DNA of 64,000 nt, from positions 2,339,001 to 2,403,000 of the forward strand of contig NZ_CP040751.1 in the NCBI RefSeq assembly GCF_008001235.1, written 5' to 3'. Positions within the stretch are counted from its first letter, which is position 1; each line of letters opens with the position of its first letter. Below the pieces are notes generated by a model, which saw nothing but the letters and a program-made list of their open reading frames with translations, was not told where the DNA came from and did no database searches. Made by a program: the position numbers and the translations under genes. Positions 1 through 7,042 of the stretch are shown here, piece after piece. The DNA is from Salidesulfovibrio onnuriiensis (lineage in GTDB: Bacteria > Desulfobacterota > Desulfovibrionia > Desulfovibrionales > Desulfovibrionaceae).

Positions 1-2
1 GA

Positions 3-974
3 TTCGTGGCTCTGCAGCTGGGCGCCAGCGAAGACAGACGCCGTTGGCCCATAGCCCGCTTCGCGGAACTGGCCGAAATGCTCTGGCAGCGGGACAGACG
101 TGTGCCCGTTCTGCTCGGCACCGAAGGTGAGAAATCGCTTGGAAGCCGTTTCAAGGAGAAGGTCATGTGCCCGGTGGTCGACATGCAGGGCCGGACCAAC
201 CTGGAGGAGCTTGCGGCGACCCTGGCGGAATGCGAGGCGCTGGTAAGCAACGATACCGGCACCATGCACCTTGCCGCCGGGCTGGGCGTGCCTGTTGTGG
301 CCATCTTCCTGGCCACGGCGCAGCCGTGGGATACCGGGCCGTATCACGAGGGAAGCGTTTCCCTTGAGCCGGACATGGATTGTCATCCGTGCGCCTTCGG
401 CAGGGCATGCGCGAATGAGGAACGCTGTCGGTACGGGGTTGCCCCTGAAACGGTTTACGCACAGTTGTGCAGATTGTCGGGCGGGGACGGTCCGTTTGTC
501 TCGACCGGCGCGCGGGTCTGGCAGGCCGTTTTTCGGGAGGATGGTTTCATGACCCTGGAATCCTGCTCCGGGCACGAATCAATGGATCGCGCCCGCTGGG
601 TTGCCATGCAGCGTTGGTTCTATCGTCGGTTCCTTGACGGGGAGAGCCTGGACGGCTGGGAGCGCACTGAAGAATGGCTCGGCGCGGACATGGGCGGAGC
701 ACTGAAAAAGACCTTGGGGGAATGCGCCGAATACCTGTTTCTGCTTCAGCAGCAGGGCATGCTTCTGGCCCGCAACCCTAGGACCGCCTTGAAAGAGAAG
801 TTCTTGGCGTCCTGGCAGCAACTACAGAATATTCTTGATGAAAATACATATCTTAATGTGCTGGCCCGGCTTTGGATGTTCGAGGCCCAGCAACGGGGGA
901 ATGATCTGGATGCGTTGCTGGGGATCATTGAGCGCTATCGCACGCTGGTCATGACCATGCTGAAGGCCTTGTAG
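3..974 (+). CDS. Glycosyltransferase family 9 (heptosyltransferase-like), 5'-truncated by the window edge
   Basis: The reading frame is already open at the first bases, and GTG at position 6 is only an internal codon, so the N-terminus is missing. The visible part matches the C-terminal donor-binding half of GT9 heptosyltransferases: an LQLGASEDRRRWP-like segment, then VSNDTGTMHLAAGLGVPVVA, the family's nucleotide-sugar loop. A Cys-containing stretch (CHPCAFGRAC, then CRYG) follows, as in GT9 proteins that carry four cysteines after the donor loop. The last 160 residues are helical and not recognised. GT9 enzymes transfer heptose or related sugars from nucleotide donors to lipopolysaccharide or other glycans at the inner membrane. 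The next genes may be flagellar, so a role in flagellin glycosylation is possible but only inferred. Confidence 0.82.
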   Translation, partial: FVALQLGASEDRRRWPIARFAELAEMLWQRDRRVPVLLGTEGEKSLGSRFKEKVMCPVVDMQGRTNLEELAATLAECEALVSNDTGTMHLAAGLGVPVVAIFLATAQPWDTGPYHEGSVSLEPDMDCHPCAFGRACANEERCRYGVAPETVYAQLCRLSGGDGPFVSTGARVWQAVFREDGFMTLESCSGHESMDRARWVAMQRWFYRRFLDGESLDGWERTEEWLGADMGGALKKTLGECAEYLFLLQQQGMLLARNPRTALKEKFLASWQQLQNILDENTYLNVLARLWMFEAQQRGNDLDALLGIIERYRTLVMTMLKAL

Positions 975-978
975 CGTC

Positions 979-994
979 CGGCACGAAAATTGTA
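979..994 (+). promoter_or_regulatory. Weak sigma-54-like -24/-12 element
   Basis: CGGCACG-N4-TTGTA lies 57 bases before the gene at 1051. The -24 half is good, but the -12 dinucleotide is GT rather than the nearly invariant GC, so this is a tentative call. Confidence 0.3.
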
Positions 995-1050
995 TTTACT
1001 GGGCCAAGCCTAAAAAAAGGAATTTTTAGCCCCCCTGAGGAGGAAGAACA

Positions 1051-1650
1051 ATGATCCTTATCGATGGACAGAAATGCGAAATTGAATCCGCCAAGTATCA
1101 GAATCTTGAAGAGATATTCACGACCATGGTCCAGGAAGGGTATCTGGACGACCGAGTCGTCACCGACGTGCTGATCAACAGCGAACCCTACAGTGAAATA
1201 TATCCGCATCAGTCCGAGGATATCGACCTGAGCGAAGTGCAAAGCATCGAAGTGACCACCATGGCCACTGCGGATATGGCCATAGAGATTACCCGCGAGC
1301 TGTACAAGGTCGTGACTCTCATGGTCGAGGGCGGCAAGAGGGTTGCCACGCTGTTTCGGCAGGCGGACGATGCCGAGGCCCTGGAAACCTACCAGGACCT
1401 GCTGGACGTGACCAGGAACTTCCTGGGCATGATCGGCCTGCTTCGCAATGAATATTCCCTCAAGGACCATGCGGCTTATGTGGAGGCCGCCGAGGAAATG
1501 ACCAACCTGTTCACCGAGATGACCGATGTGCTCGAGAACGAGGACTGGATTCTCCTGGCCGACCTGCTTGAATATGAATTCCTGCCCGCGGCGGAAAAAT
1601 GGAAGAAAGTCATAGCCCAACTCAGGGAAGACATCAGGATGGCGAAATAA
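1051..1650 (+). CDS. Conserved hypothetical protein, helical, possibly flagellar-associated
   Basis: 199 residues, acidic, predicted mostly helical after about residue 70, with no signal peptide or membrane segment. The start ATG follows a clear gaggagg ribosome site at about 1036-1043. I do not recognise the family. It lies two bases before a small helical gene (1653), so the two are probably co-transcribed and translationally coupled. Helical, cytoplasmic protein pairs downstream of glycosyltransferases in Desulfovibrio-type genomes are often found in flagellar regions, and a weak sigma-54-like element lies upstream. That role is an inference from context only. Confidence 0.75.
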   Translation: MILIDGQKCEIESAKYQNLEEIFTTMVQEGYLDDRVVTDVLINSEPYSEIYPHQSEDIDLSEVQSIEVTTMATADMAIEITRELYKVVTLMVEGGKRVATLFRQADDAEALETYQDLLDVTRNFLGMIGLLRNEYSLKDHAAYVEAAEEMTNLFTEMTDVLENEDWILLADLLEYEFLPAAEKWKKVIAQLREDIRMAK

Positions 1651-1652
1651 CC

Positions 1653-2015
1653 ATGACTGAAAGGCGTCAACTTCTTGATGAAGCCCTCTGCATGGGGCGC
1701 GCCGAATTGCAGCATCTTGTTGCCGGCGAGGTCCAGGAGGCGGAAAAGCTGGCCATGGCCCGCAGCCGCAAGGCCCAGCAGGCCATACACGGCATCGACA
1801 AGGTCACGCTCCAGGAGCTTGCCGACCAGTTGATTGCACTGGGCAGCCTACAGGAGGAATTGACCTCCGAGGCGAAGAAGCTCCAGGATACGGTCAAGCA
1901 GGAACTGATGAACCTGCGCAAGCAATCCCGCAGATTCTCGGCCTACAAGGTTGGTGCCGGATACGTGAAGCACGGTTTCAACCGTTCGCGTTTCCTGAGC
2001 AAGAAGGTGGAATAG
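1653..2015 (+). CDS. Small coiled-coil protein, FlgN-like export-chaperone candidate
   Basis: 120 residues from ATG 1653; the longer frame starting at 1599 would overlap the previous gene heavily. The protein is almost entirely helical with heptad-like Leu/Ala spacing and ends in a basic tail (about residues 98-120, rich in Arg, Lys and Phe). Size and the coiled-coil profile resemble FlgN-type flagellar chaperones, but there is no diagnostic motif. It is the second gene of a two-gene unit ending at the hairpin at 2041-2071. Confidence 0.7.
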   Translation: MTERRQLLDEALCMGRAELQHLVAGEVQEAEKLAMARSRKAQQAIHGIDKVTLQELADQLIALGSLQEELTSEAKKLQDTVKQELMNLRKQSRRFSAYKVGAGYVKHGFNRSRFLSKKVE

Positions 2016-2040
2016 TCCGGGGGCTGAAATGAAGGAATGA

Positions 2041-2075
2041 GGCGAGGTCCGGCCATTGGCCGGGTCTCGCCTTTT
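2041..2075 (+). terminator. Intrinsic terminator for the 1051-2015 unit
   Basis: A 14-bp stem (ggcgaggtccggcc paired with ggccgggtctcgcc, two G-T wobbles) with loop ATT, followed by cttttattg. It sits 26 bases after the stop at 2015 and just before the convergent stop at 2074. Confidence 0.75.
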
Positions 2076-2991
2076 ATTGTCTCCAGTGGATGGTGCCGCT
2101 GTCTTCGTCCATGTGTCCCGATCCTGTGAAGGAAAGGCCGAGCCGGGTATATCCGTCGCCGTACTCCTCCATGCTTCTCACTTCTCCGGCATACCAGTAG
2201 GGCCGGAAGATTTTTTCCTTGAAGTTGAACATGAAGATGTTGATGACCACGGGGGAGCCCACCGCGCAGACAGGGGGCAGCACCTGGTTTCGCACCTGGA
2301 GGGCAATGCCGCCCTTTGAAATGTTGATGACCGAGTTGGCGTCATGTCCGGACTGGTCCTGGGCATAGGAATTGACCCCGATGTCCGGGGATGCGTCCTG
2401 GAACTGTATGGAGGATTTTCCGGGATCGGCCATCCAGATCTTGACCCGGATGAACTGCTGGTCCACCACCCGTTTCCGACCATGCTTCCTGCGTTTGAGA
2501 AAGTCGTAGCCCGTGGGCGCGGAAAGGGTGATTTGATCCGTCTTGCGGCCGGACACGTCGGATTCCAGAAGCTCGGCCTTGAATGCGTTCACCCTTTTTT
2601 CCGCCGTGCGCAAGGGGGCGAAGACGAGGGTGACGCTCTCTCCCTCCTTGGCCCTGATCACGTCCATGCGTTCCACGATGTCGCATTTGATCTTGCTTCG
2701 TCCCGCCCGGGTGATGACGCAGCGTACGGCAGGAGTGTTGTCCTTGCCGCACAGCTCGATGGCCATGCCCGCCCTGGAAAGGGCCTGCGGGATGTTTTTC
2801 TCCTGCACCAGCATTTCCTTGTCGCCGCTACGAAGCACGCGCAGGGCCAGGAGGAAAAGCAGGATGGCGAGCATAACCAGCAGCCCGGCCAACAGGTATT
2901 TGGCAAAGATCAGATCCTTGATGCCGAAGATGTCCTGCACCAGACCGAGGGGCAGAGCCTGCAAAGATTCCGGTAGATTCGATATATCCAT
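2074..2991 (-). CDS. Membrane-anchored PilZ-domain protein
   Basis: 305 residues. One N-terminal membrane segment at about residues 30-52 (LLAGLLVMLAILLFLLALRV) precedes a cytoplasmic region. The C-terminal half has PilZ features: a basic KRRKHGRKRV stretch at about 166-176 providing the RxxxR element, and NISKGGIAL at about 223-231 for the (D/N)xSxxG element. This suggests cyclic-di-GMP binding. Its start lies two bases after the stop of the MltC-like gene (2994), so translation is probably coupled. The pair could link c-di-GMP to cell-wall or surface functions, but that is inference. Confidence 0.82.
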   Translation of the reverse strand: MDISNLPESLQALPLGLVQDIFGIKDLIFAKYLLAGLLVMLAILLFLLALRVLRSGDKEMLVQEKNIPQALSRAGMAIELCGKDNTPAVRCVITRAGRSKIKCDIVERMDVIRAKEGESVTLVFAPLRTAEKRVNAFKAELLESDVSGRKTDQITLSAPTGYDFLKRRKHGRKRVVDQQFIRVKIWMADPGKSSIQFQDASPDIGVNSYAQDQSGHDANSVINISKGGIALQVRNQVLPPVCAVGSPVVINIFMFNFKEKIFRPYWYAGEVRSMEEYGDGYTRLGLSFTGSGHMDEDSGTIHWRQ

Positions 2992-2993
2992 GG

Positions 2994-4169
2994 CTAGAAA
3001 TTCACGAATTCCTTTTTAGCGTTGAGTACCTTGTATAGATAGCGTTTCGTTTCGTCGTAGGGAAGGTCTTTGCGGAGTTTTTCATAGACCTGGGCCGGAT
3101 TCATGGAATTGATCCGTTGCGCGGCAATGGATTTGTCCTTGTGGAAGGCCCGCAGAACGCCGCCCGCGCCGCCGTTGTAGCCCGCGATCACGCAGTATTC
3201 GCGGGAGACGGGATCGTTGACGCCCGCCAGATAGCGATACTGGAGCAGGTACAGGTAGCCGCTGCCGTAGGTGATGTTGGTGGATGGGGTGAACAGGGCC
3301 TGCCGGGAGGGATATCCCTGCTTGCCGTGGAGCATTCTGTATACGTCGCCGCCCGCTGTCTTCTGCACCACCTGCATGAGTCCTATGGCCATGGCGCTGC
3401 TGACCGCAAAGGGGTTGAAGTCCGATTCCACCTTCATGATGGCGTAGATCAGGTTGCGGCTGATCTTGAAACGTTCGGCCGCCGCCTGCACATATGTCCG
3501 GTACTTGGCGGCCCGCACATGCAGGTGATCCCTGACCATGGGGATGCCTACATAGTGGACGGTCTTCCCGGAATCCGACGTCCGTGTCCGGATTTTGTCG
3601 GCCACCAGGTGATCGGCAAAGCGGCCCGCGCGCCATTCCCAGCGTATCTGTTTGTCGTCCTGGTCCAGCACTTCGCCCAGCAGGAAGGGTGTCTCCCCCA
3701 GTTCCACGGGCTTGGACGAATACAGGTCAACGGCGCGGGGGTCGCTGGGTGTCAGCAGGGTGATGACAATGGCTTCGCGAAGGCTCTTGCGCGGATTCTT
3801 GGTGTCCACGGTCTCCACGGTGACCATGCCCGTGTCGAAATCCACCAGGGCGCGGGAACGGTAGTTCTGGGTGTACTTGACGTATCGTTTGGTGCTCGGC
3901 AGTTCGACGTCGTCCGTTCCCCATTCTCCGCCGACGGCCTTGATGAATTTTTCCAGCAGGCTTTTGAATGCCTTGAGATCGCGCTCCAGTGCCTTGGGGT
4001 TCATGGCGTAACTGGTGGCCTTGCTGGTAGCCAGGCTCTGGGCCGCGGCCACGGGGTCGCCCGATGCGGCCACACGCGCCAGGCGGACTGCGTCGTACCG
4101 GCTGCAGGCCGTTATAAAAAACACGGCGGCAATTGCCGTTACGAGAAACGGTTGGTAGGAATTTCTCAT
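2994..4169 (-). CDS. mltC: MltC-type membrane-bound lytic murein transglycosylase (lipoprotein)
   Basis: 391 residues from ATG 4169; the frame is open upstream, but MRNS gives a proper lipoprotein signal with a lipobox ITAC and Cys at residue 22. The N-terminal DUF3393-like part is followed by a Slt-type GH23 domain with VESDFNPFAV (catalytic Glu), SSAMAIGLMQV and AGYNGGAGGVLRAF. Such enzymes cleave the MurNAc-GlcNAc bond of peptidoglycan with 1,6-anhydro product formation at the outer membrane. Length matches E. coli MltC (about 360 residues) plus a short extension. It is divergent from the HPt gene, with 85 bases between starts. Confidence 0.9.
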   Translation of the reverse strand: MRNSYQPFLVTAIAAVFFITACSRYDAVRLARVAASGDPVAAAQSLATSKATSYAMNPKALERDLKAFKSLLEKFIKAVGGEWGTDDVELPSTKRYVKYTQNYRSRALVDFDTGMVTVETVDTKNPRKSLREAIVITLLTPSDPRAVDLYSSKPVELGETPFLLGEVLDQDDKQIRWEWRAGRFADHLVADKIRTRTSDSGKTVHYVGIPMVRDHLHVRAAKYRTYVQAAAERFKISRNLIYAIMKVESDFNPFAVSSAMAIGLMQVVQKTAGGDVYRMLHGKQGYPSRQALFTPSTNITYGSGYLYLLQYRYLAGVNDPVSREYCVIAGYNGGAGGVLRAFHKDKSIAAQRINSMNPAQVYEKLRKDLPYDETKRYLYKVLNAKKEFVNF

Positions 4170-4254
4170 AAGGGTATTCGTATAGCCAATAGGAAGCGGA
4201 ATCCTTTGCGGTTGTTTGCGGGAATTCGTATCACTTGAGCCGGAGTATACGTAT

Positions 4255-4563
4255 ATGAATGAAAAAGGCAAAGTCGTCGAGATCATAGATGCCGACCTGG
4301 AGCCGCTTATCCCGAAGTTCATGACCAATACGCGCCGTGAGTTGGGGGAGATGAAGGATGCGTTGGCTGCAGGGGATTTCTCCACGGTACAGCGCCTGGG
4401 GCACAACGCAAAGGGGGCGGGCTTCGGTTATGGATTTACGCAAATGGGCGAGCTGGGGAAAGGAATCGAGCAGGCGGCCCGGGATCAGGATCCGGATGGT
4501 TGTGGAAAGCTGTTGCAGGATTTTGCGGCCTATCTGGAATTTCTTGAAATTCAATACGAATAG
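4255..4563 (+). CDS. Histidine phosphotransfer (HPt) domain protein
   Basis: 102 residues, a single HPt domain. His50 in LGHNAKGAGFGYG matches the HxxKG phospho-acceptor motif of four-helix HPt proteins. The ATG at 4255 has an upstream ccggag ribosome site; an in-frame codon at 4216 is a poorer start. Stand-alone HPt proteins shuttle phosphate between hybrid histidine kinases and response regulators. A hybrid kinase without an HPt domain of its own is encoded at 15393, but a pairing is speculative. Confidence 0.88.
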   Translation: MNEKGKVVEIIDADLEPLIPKFMTNTRRELGEMKDALAAGDFSTVQRLGHNAKGAGFGYGFTQMGELGKGIEQAARDQDPDGCGKLLQDFAAYLEFLEIQYE

Positions 4564-4574
4564 CGCGCCGAAAC

Positions 4575-4606
4575 CTGAAGCGCCTCCCCTTGGGGAGGCG
4601 CTTCAG
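4575..4606. terminator. Perfect 15-bp hairpin after the HPt gene
   Basis: The arms at 4575-4589 and 4592-4606 are perfectly complementary with a two-base loop. The T-tracts are short on both strands (actttc on plus, ggtttc on minus). It terminates the HPt gene and could also end a minus-strand transcript from the sigma-54 promoter at 4734-4749. Confidence 0.7.
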
Positions 4607-4723
4607 ACTTTCATGCGGACCCGGGCGACCGTAAGGTGGGTGGCCGGAACTCTTCCTTAAATGGTTCATTTCTGGTGATGTTAGTTCCCGACCCTGTCCG
4701 GCCTTACCTGTTTTCCAGGCTAT
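4590..4723 (-). ncRNA. Candidate sigma-54-dependent small RNA
   Basis: The 4607-4927 gap has no convincing gene. On the minus strand a strong -24/-12 element (4749-4734) points into it, and the perfect hairpin at 4606-4575 lies about 120 bases downstream. The only open frames here run through the hairpin antisense to the HPt gene. The interval therefore has the layout of a short RNA of about 120-150 nt. No known RNA family was recognised, and the U-tract after the hairpin is weak. Confidence 0.3.
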
Positions 4724-4733
4724 ACCTTGCTTA

Positions 4734-4749
4734 AGCAGATACCGTGCCA
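4734..4749 (-). promoter_or_regulatory. Orphan sigma-54 (-24/-12) promoter
   Basis: Minus strand TGGCACG-GTAT-CTGCT: perfect -24 block, exact GG-N10-GC spacing, one mismatch in the -12 block. No protein gene lies downstream on this strand. Confidence 0.55.
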
Positions 4750-4881
4750 CTTGTAGGGTTCTGTCGCGGTATGAAATAAGTTGCGTTTTTTCGGTGTATT
4801 AGACGCGGGGAATCCTGCCCTGTGCCCACAGTGTCGGGAAAGTCTTTCCATCTGTGCCCGGAGTGACAAAAAAACGACGGA

Positions 4882-4914
4882 AAAGGGGAGCCAGGCCAAA
4901 GCCTGCTCCCCTTT
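4882..4914 (-). terminator. Intrinsic terminator of the aldolase gene
   Basis: The minus transcript forms a stem of AAAGGGGAGC-AGGC against GCCTGGCTCCCCTTT with one bulge, followed by TTCC and a further T-run at 4868-4874. It begins 14 bases after the stop at 4928. Confidence 0.75.
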
Positions 4915-4927
4915 CTGCTTTATCGAA

Positions 4928-5719
4928 TTAAAGCAGCTCCATGGCGGCTTCCACGTCCCAGTCTTGGTGCACCACCTTGTTGAGCGCGGTAACGATTTTT
5001 TGCGGGCTGGGGTGTTGGAAGATGTTGCGTCCCACGGAAAGGCCTGCGCCGCCCGCCTGGACAGAATCGTAGACCATCTGCACCAGGTCGCGCTGGTCGT
5101 TGAGCCTGGGGCCGCCGGCAATGACCACGGGGACGCAGCAGCCGTCCACCACGTTGCGGAAGGTTTCGGGGTCGCCCGTGTAGTTGACCTTGACGATATC
5201 CGCGCCCAGTTCAGCGCCCACGCGGGCGCAATGGGCCACGATTTCCGGGTCGTATTCGTCTTTGATCTTCTGCCCGCGGGCATACATCATTGCCAGGACC
5301 GGCATGCCCCATTCATTGGCTTCGGAGCAGACCCTGCCGAGGTCCGCCAGCATCTGGGATTCGGACTCGTCCCCCAGGTTGATGTGCAGGCTTACGGCGT
5401 CGGCCCCGAGCTTGAGGGCGTCGGTGACCGTGCCCACCAGGCATTTTGCGTTGGGGTAGGGGGAAAGGCTGGTGCTGGCCGAGAGATGGATGATCAGGCC
5501 GATGTCACGGCCGCCCTGGCGGTGGGAACAGCGGGGGATGCCCTTGTGCATGAGCATGGCGTTGGCACCGCCTTCCGCCACTTGGTTGACCGTGTCGCGC
5601 AGGTCCACCAGTCCATAGATGGGACCCACGGTCACGCCGTGGTCCAGGGGGACGATGATGGTGCGCCCGTCATTGCGGTTCATGATCCTTTCGATTCGTA
5701 CTGCCTTGCCGAGTTGCAT
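4928..5719 (-). CDS. DhnA-type class I aldolase, probable 2-amino-3,7-dideoxy-D-threo-hept-6-ulosonate synthase
   Basis: 263 residues from ATG 5719, which has an AAGGAGG ribosome site seven bases upstream; a Met five codons earlier overlaps that site. The family's active-site positions are visible: IIVPLDHG (Asp26), MMYARG (Tyr146) and DIVKVNY (Schiff-base Lys177). This is the family of archaeal FBP aldolase and MJ0400 ADH synthase. In Desulfovibrio-type organisms the enzyme starts an alternative shikimate route lacking DAHP synthase. The usual partner (AroB') is not adjacent, so a plain fructose-bisphosphate aldolase role cannot be excluded. The gene is flanked by terminators and looks monocistronic. 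Confidence 0.85.
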   Translation of the reverse strand: MQLGKAVRIERIMNRNDGRTIIVPLDHGVTVGPIYGLVDLRDTVNQVAEGGANAMLMHKGIPRCSHRQGGRDIGLIIHLSASTSLSPYPNAKCLVGTVTDALKLGADAVSLHINLGDESESQMLADLGRVCSEANEWGMPVLAMMYARGQKIKDEYDPEIVAHCARVGAELGADIVKVNYTGDPETFRNVVDGCCVPVVIAGGPRLNDQRDLVQMVYDSVQAGGAGLSVGRNIFQHPSPQKIVTALNKVVHQDWDVEAAMELL

Positions 5720-5773
5720 GGTTGCCTCCTTCATGCTTGCCCGGGCCGGTGAGGACTTCCCGCCGCCCAAGAA

Positions 5774-5805
5774 AAAGGGCCGCAGGTTTCATCCTGCGGC
5801 CCTTT
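5774..5805 (-). terminator. Hairpin between the gate-domain gene and the aldolase gene
   Basis: A 13-bp perfect stem (5774-5786 with 5793-5805), loop of six, followed on the minus strand by TTTTTC. It lies 165 bases after the stop at 5970 and 55 bases before the aldolase start. It can serve as terminator of the upstream gene or as a leader hairpin. Between it and 5970 is an A-rich stretch (5868-5892) without a gene. Confidence 0.7.
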
Positions 5806-5969
5806 TGGCGTTTGTTTCAGTTCAATCTATCTCTAGTGCACGCCAGGACCGCAGGTTTTCCCAAAAAAGAAAAAACCAAAAAAGAAAAAGAAGCGGTATG
5901 CGGTCCTGTTAGTCATGAGTTCCTGTTAAGCGCCCTCGGCCGCTATTGTCAAGCGCGCATGGCATTTTA

Positions 5970-6944
5970 TCATCCTGCTTTTGTCCAGAGGAAACGGTCG
6001 CGGAAGGGAGGAGACAGGTGGCGCACGATGCGGACCAGTATCGCGGTCAGCGCCAGGCTGAAGAGCAGCCGTCCCCAGAACAGGCCGGATATATGTCCGC
6101 CGATGAGCATGAGCAGGAAGGTGTCCTCGATCAGCGCGTGGGACATGCCCATGAGGGTGATGGAGTAGAACACGTCTTCCTTGTCCAGGTTCCCAGACTG
6201 CGCTTCCCGGATGATCAGCCCACTGCCGTAGGTGAGCCCCACGGTGAGTCCGATGACCGTGATGGCGGACGCCTTGGGGCCTATGCCGATGACCTTGAGG
6301 ATGGGCTTGAGGATCCTGTTGAGCAGGTCGATGACCCCGATTGCCGTGAGTAGGCGCATGAAGGCCATGAGGCTCATGATGACCAGGAAGATGAAGCCGA
6401 AGTTCTTCGCCTGGCCGAGAGCCCAGGCCATCAGGGTCTGGTCCGCCTGGGCTTCCGGGGTGAACATGATGGTGGCGGGGCCGCCGAGCATGCCCGCGGC
6501 GGAGTAGACGCCGTGCAGGAGCAGGGCCAGGCCCAGGGCGGCCACCATGCGGATGAAGGCCTGGAAGCAGAAACGCGCCCCGGCCTTGCGGGAGACAGCT
6601 GATTCCAGAGGGAGCGCGTGTGCCACGAGCATGAGCACGCCCAGGATGGTCGTCTGCTCCTGGGTCAGGGGGAAATCCCCCGCCAGGGAAATGAAGATGA
6701 TCAGCCCGGTGTAGACGTTGTTGAGAATGGCCCCGGCCCAGGCCAGACCCATCTCGGCGGGCAGGCCCACCAGGTTCATGATTGGCCCCAGAGGCATGGC
6801 CACGTACTGGATGAGCTCGAATTCCTGAAGAATCTTCACCGCGACGACAATGGGAATCATGACCTTGAACAGGGTCACAGCCGAGGACACGCTGTCCTTG
6901 AGCAGGTCCCTGATGAAATCCGTACATTTATCAAGATACAGCAC
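5970..6944 (-). CDS. Nucleoside-recognition (Gate) domain membrane protein
   Basis: 324 residues from GTG 6944, chosen because AAGGAG lies seven bases upstream; the frame stays open farther up only because it overlaps the feoB 3' end out of frame. The protein is a polytopic membrane protein with about eight hydrophobic segments and two gate-like halves (GLAWAGAILNNVYTGLIIF and the region around GLTYGSGLIIREA). Gate-domain proteins are related to nucleoside transporters and to the FeoB core and appear as accessory genes beside feoB, so an ion or iron related role is plausible. A terminator (6995-7019) separates it from feoB. Confidence 0.8.
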   Translation of the reverse strand: MLYLDKCTDFIRDLLKDSVSSAVTLFKVMIPIVVAVKILQEFELIQYVAMPLGPIMNLVGLPAEMGLAWAGAILNNVYTGLIIFISLAGDFPLTQEQTTILGVLMLVAHALPLESAVSRKAGARFCFQAFIRMVAALGLALLLHGVYSAAGMLGGPATIMFTPEAQADQTLMAWALGQAKNFGFIFLVIMSLMAFMRLLTAIGVIDLLNRILKPILKVIGIGPKASAITVIGLTVGLTYGSGLIIREAQSGNLDKEDVFYSITLMGMSHALIEDTFLLMLIGGHISGLFWGRLLFSLALTAILVRIVRHLSPPFRDRFLWTKAG

Positions 6945-6994
6945 TGGAAGCTCCTTTTGATGCCGCGACACTAGAAGAAGCAAAGGCAAAAGAA

Positions 6995-7019
6995 AAGGGA
7001 GAACCATGCGTTCTCCCTT
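6995..7019 (-). terminator. Intrinsic terminator after feoB
   Basis: Perfect 10-bp stem (AAGGGAGAAC and GTTCTCCCTT), five-base loop, followed on the minus strand by TTTTCTTTTG. It begins 24 bases after the restored feoB stop at 7043. This supports 7043 as the true gene end rather than the frameshifted reading to 6931. Confidence 0.82.
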
Positions 7020-7042
7020 GTTTTTTGTATGGCAGACAAAGC

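Noticed and set aside
4436..4750. 104-codon minus-strand frame over the HPt 3' end
   Set aside because: Runs through the perfect hairpin, is antisense to the HPt gene and is Pro/Arg-rich like a shadow frame.
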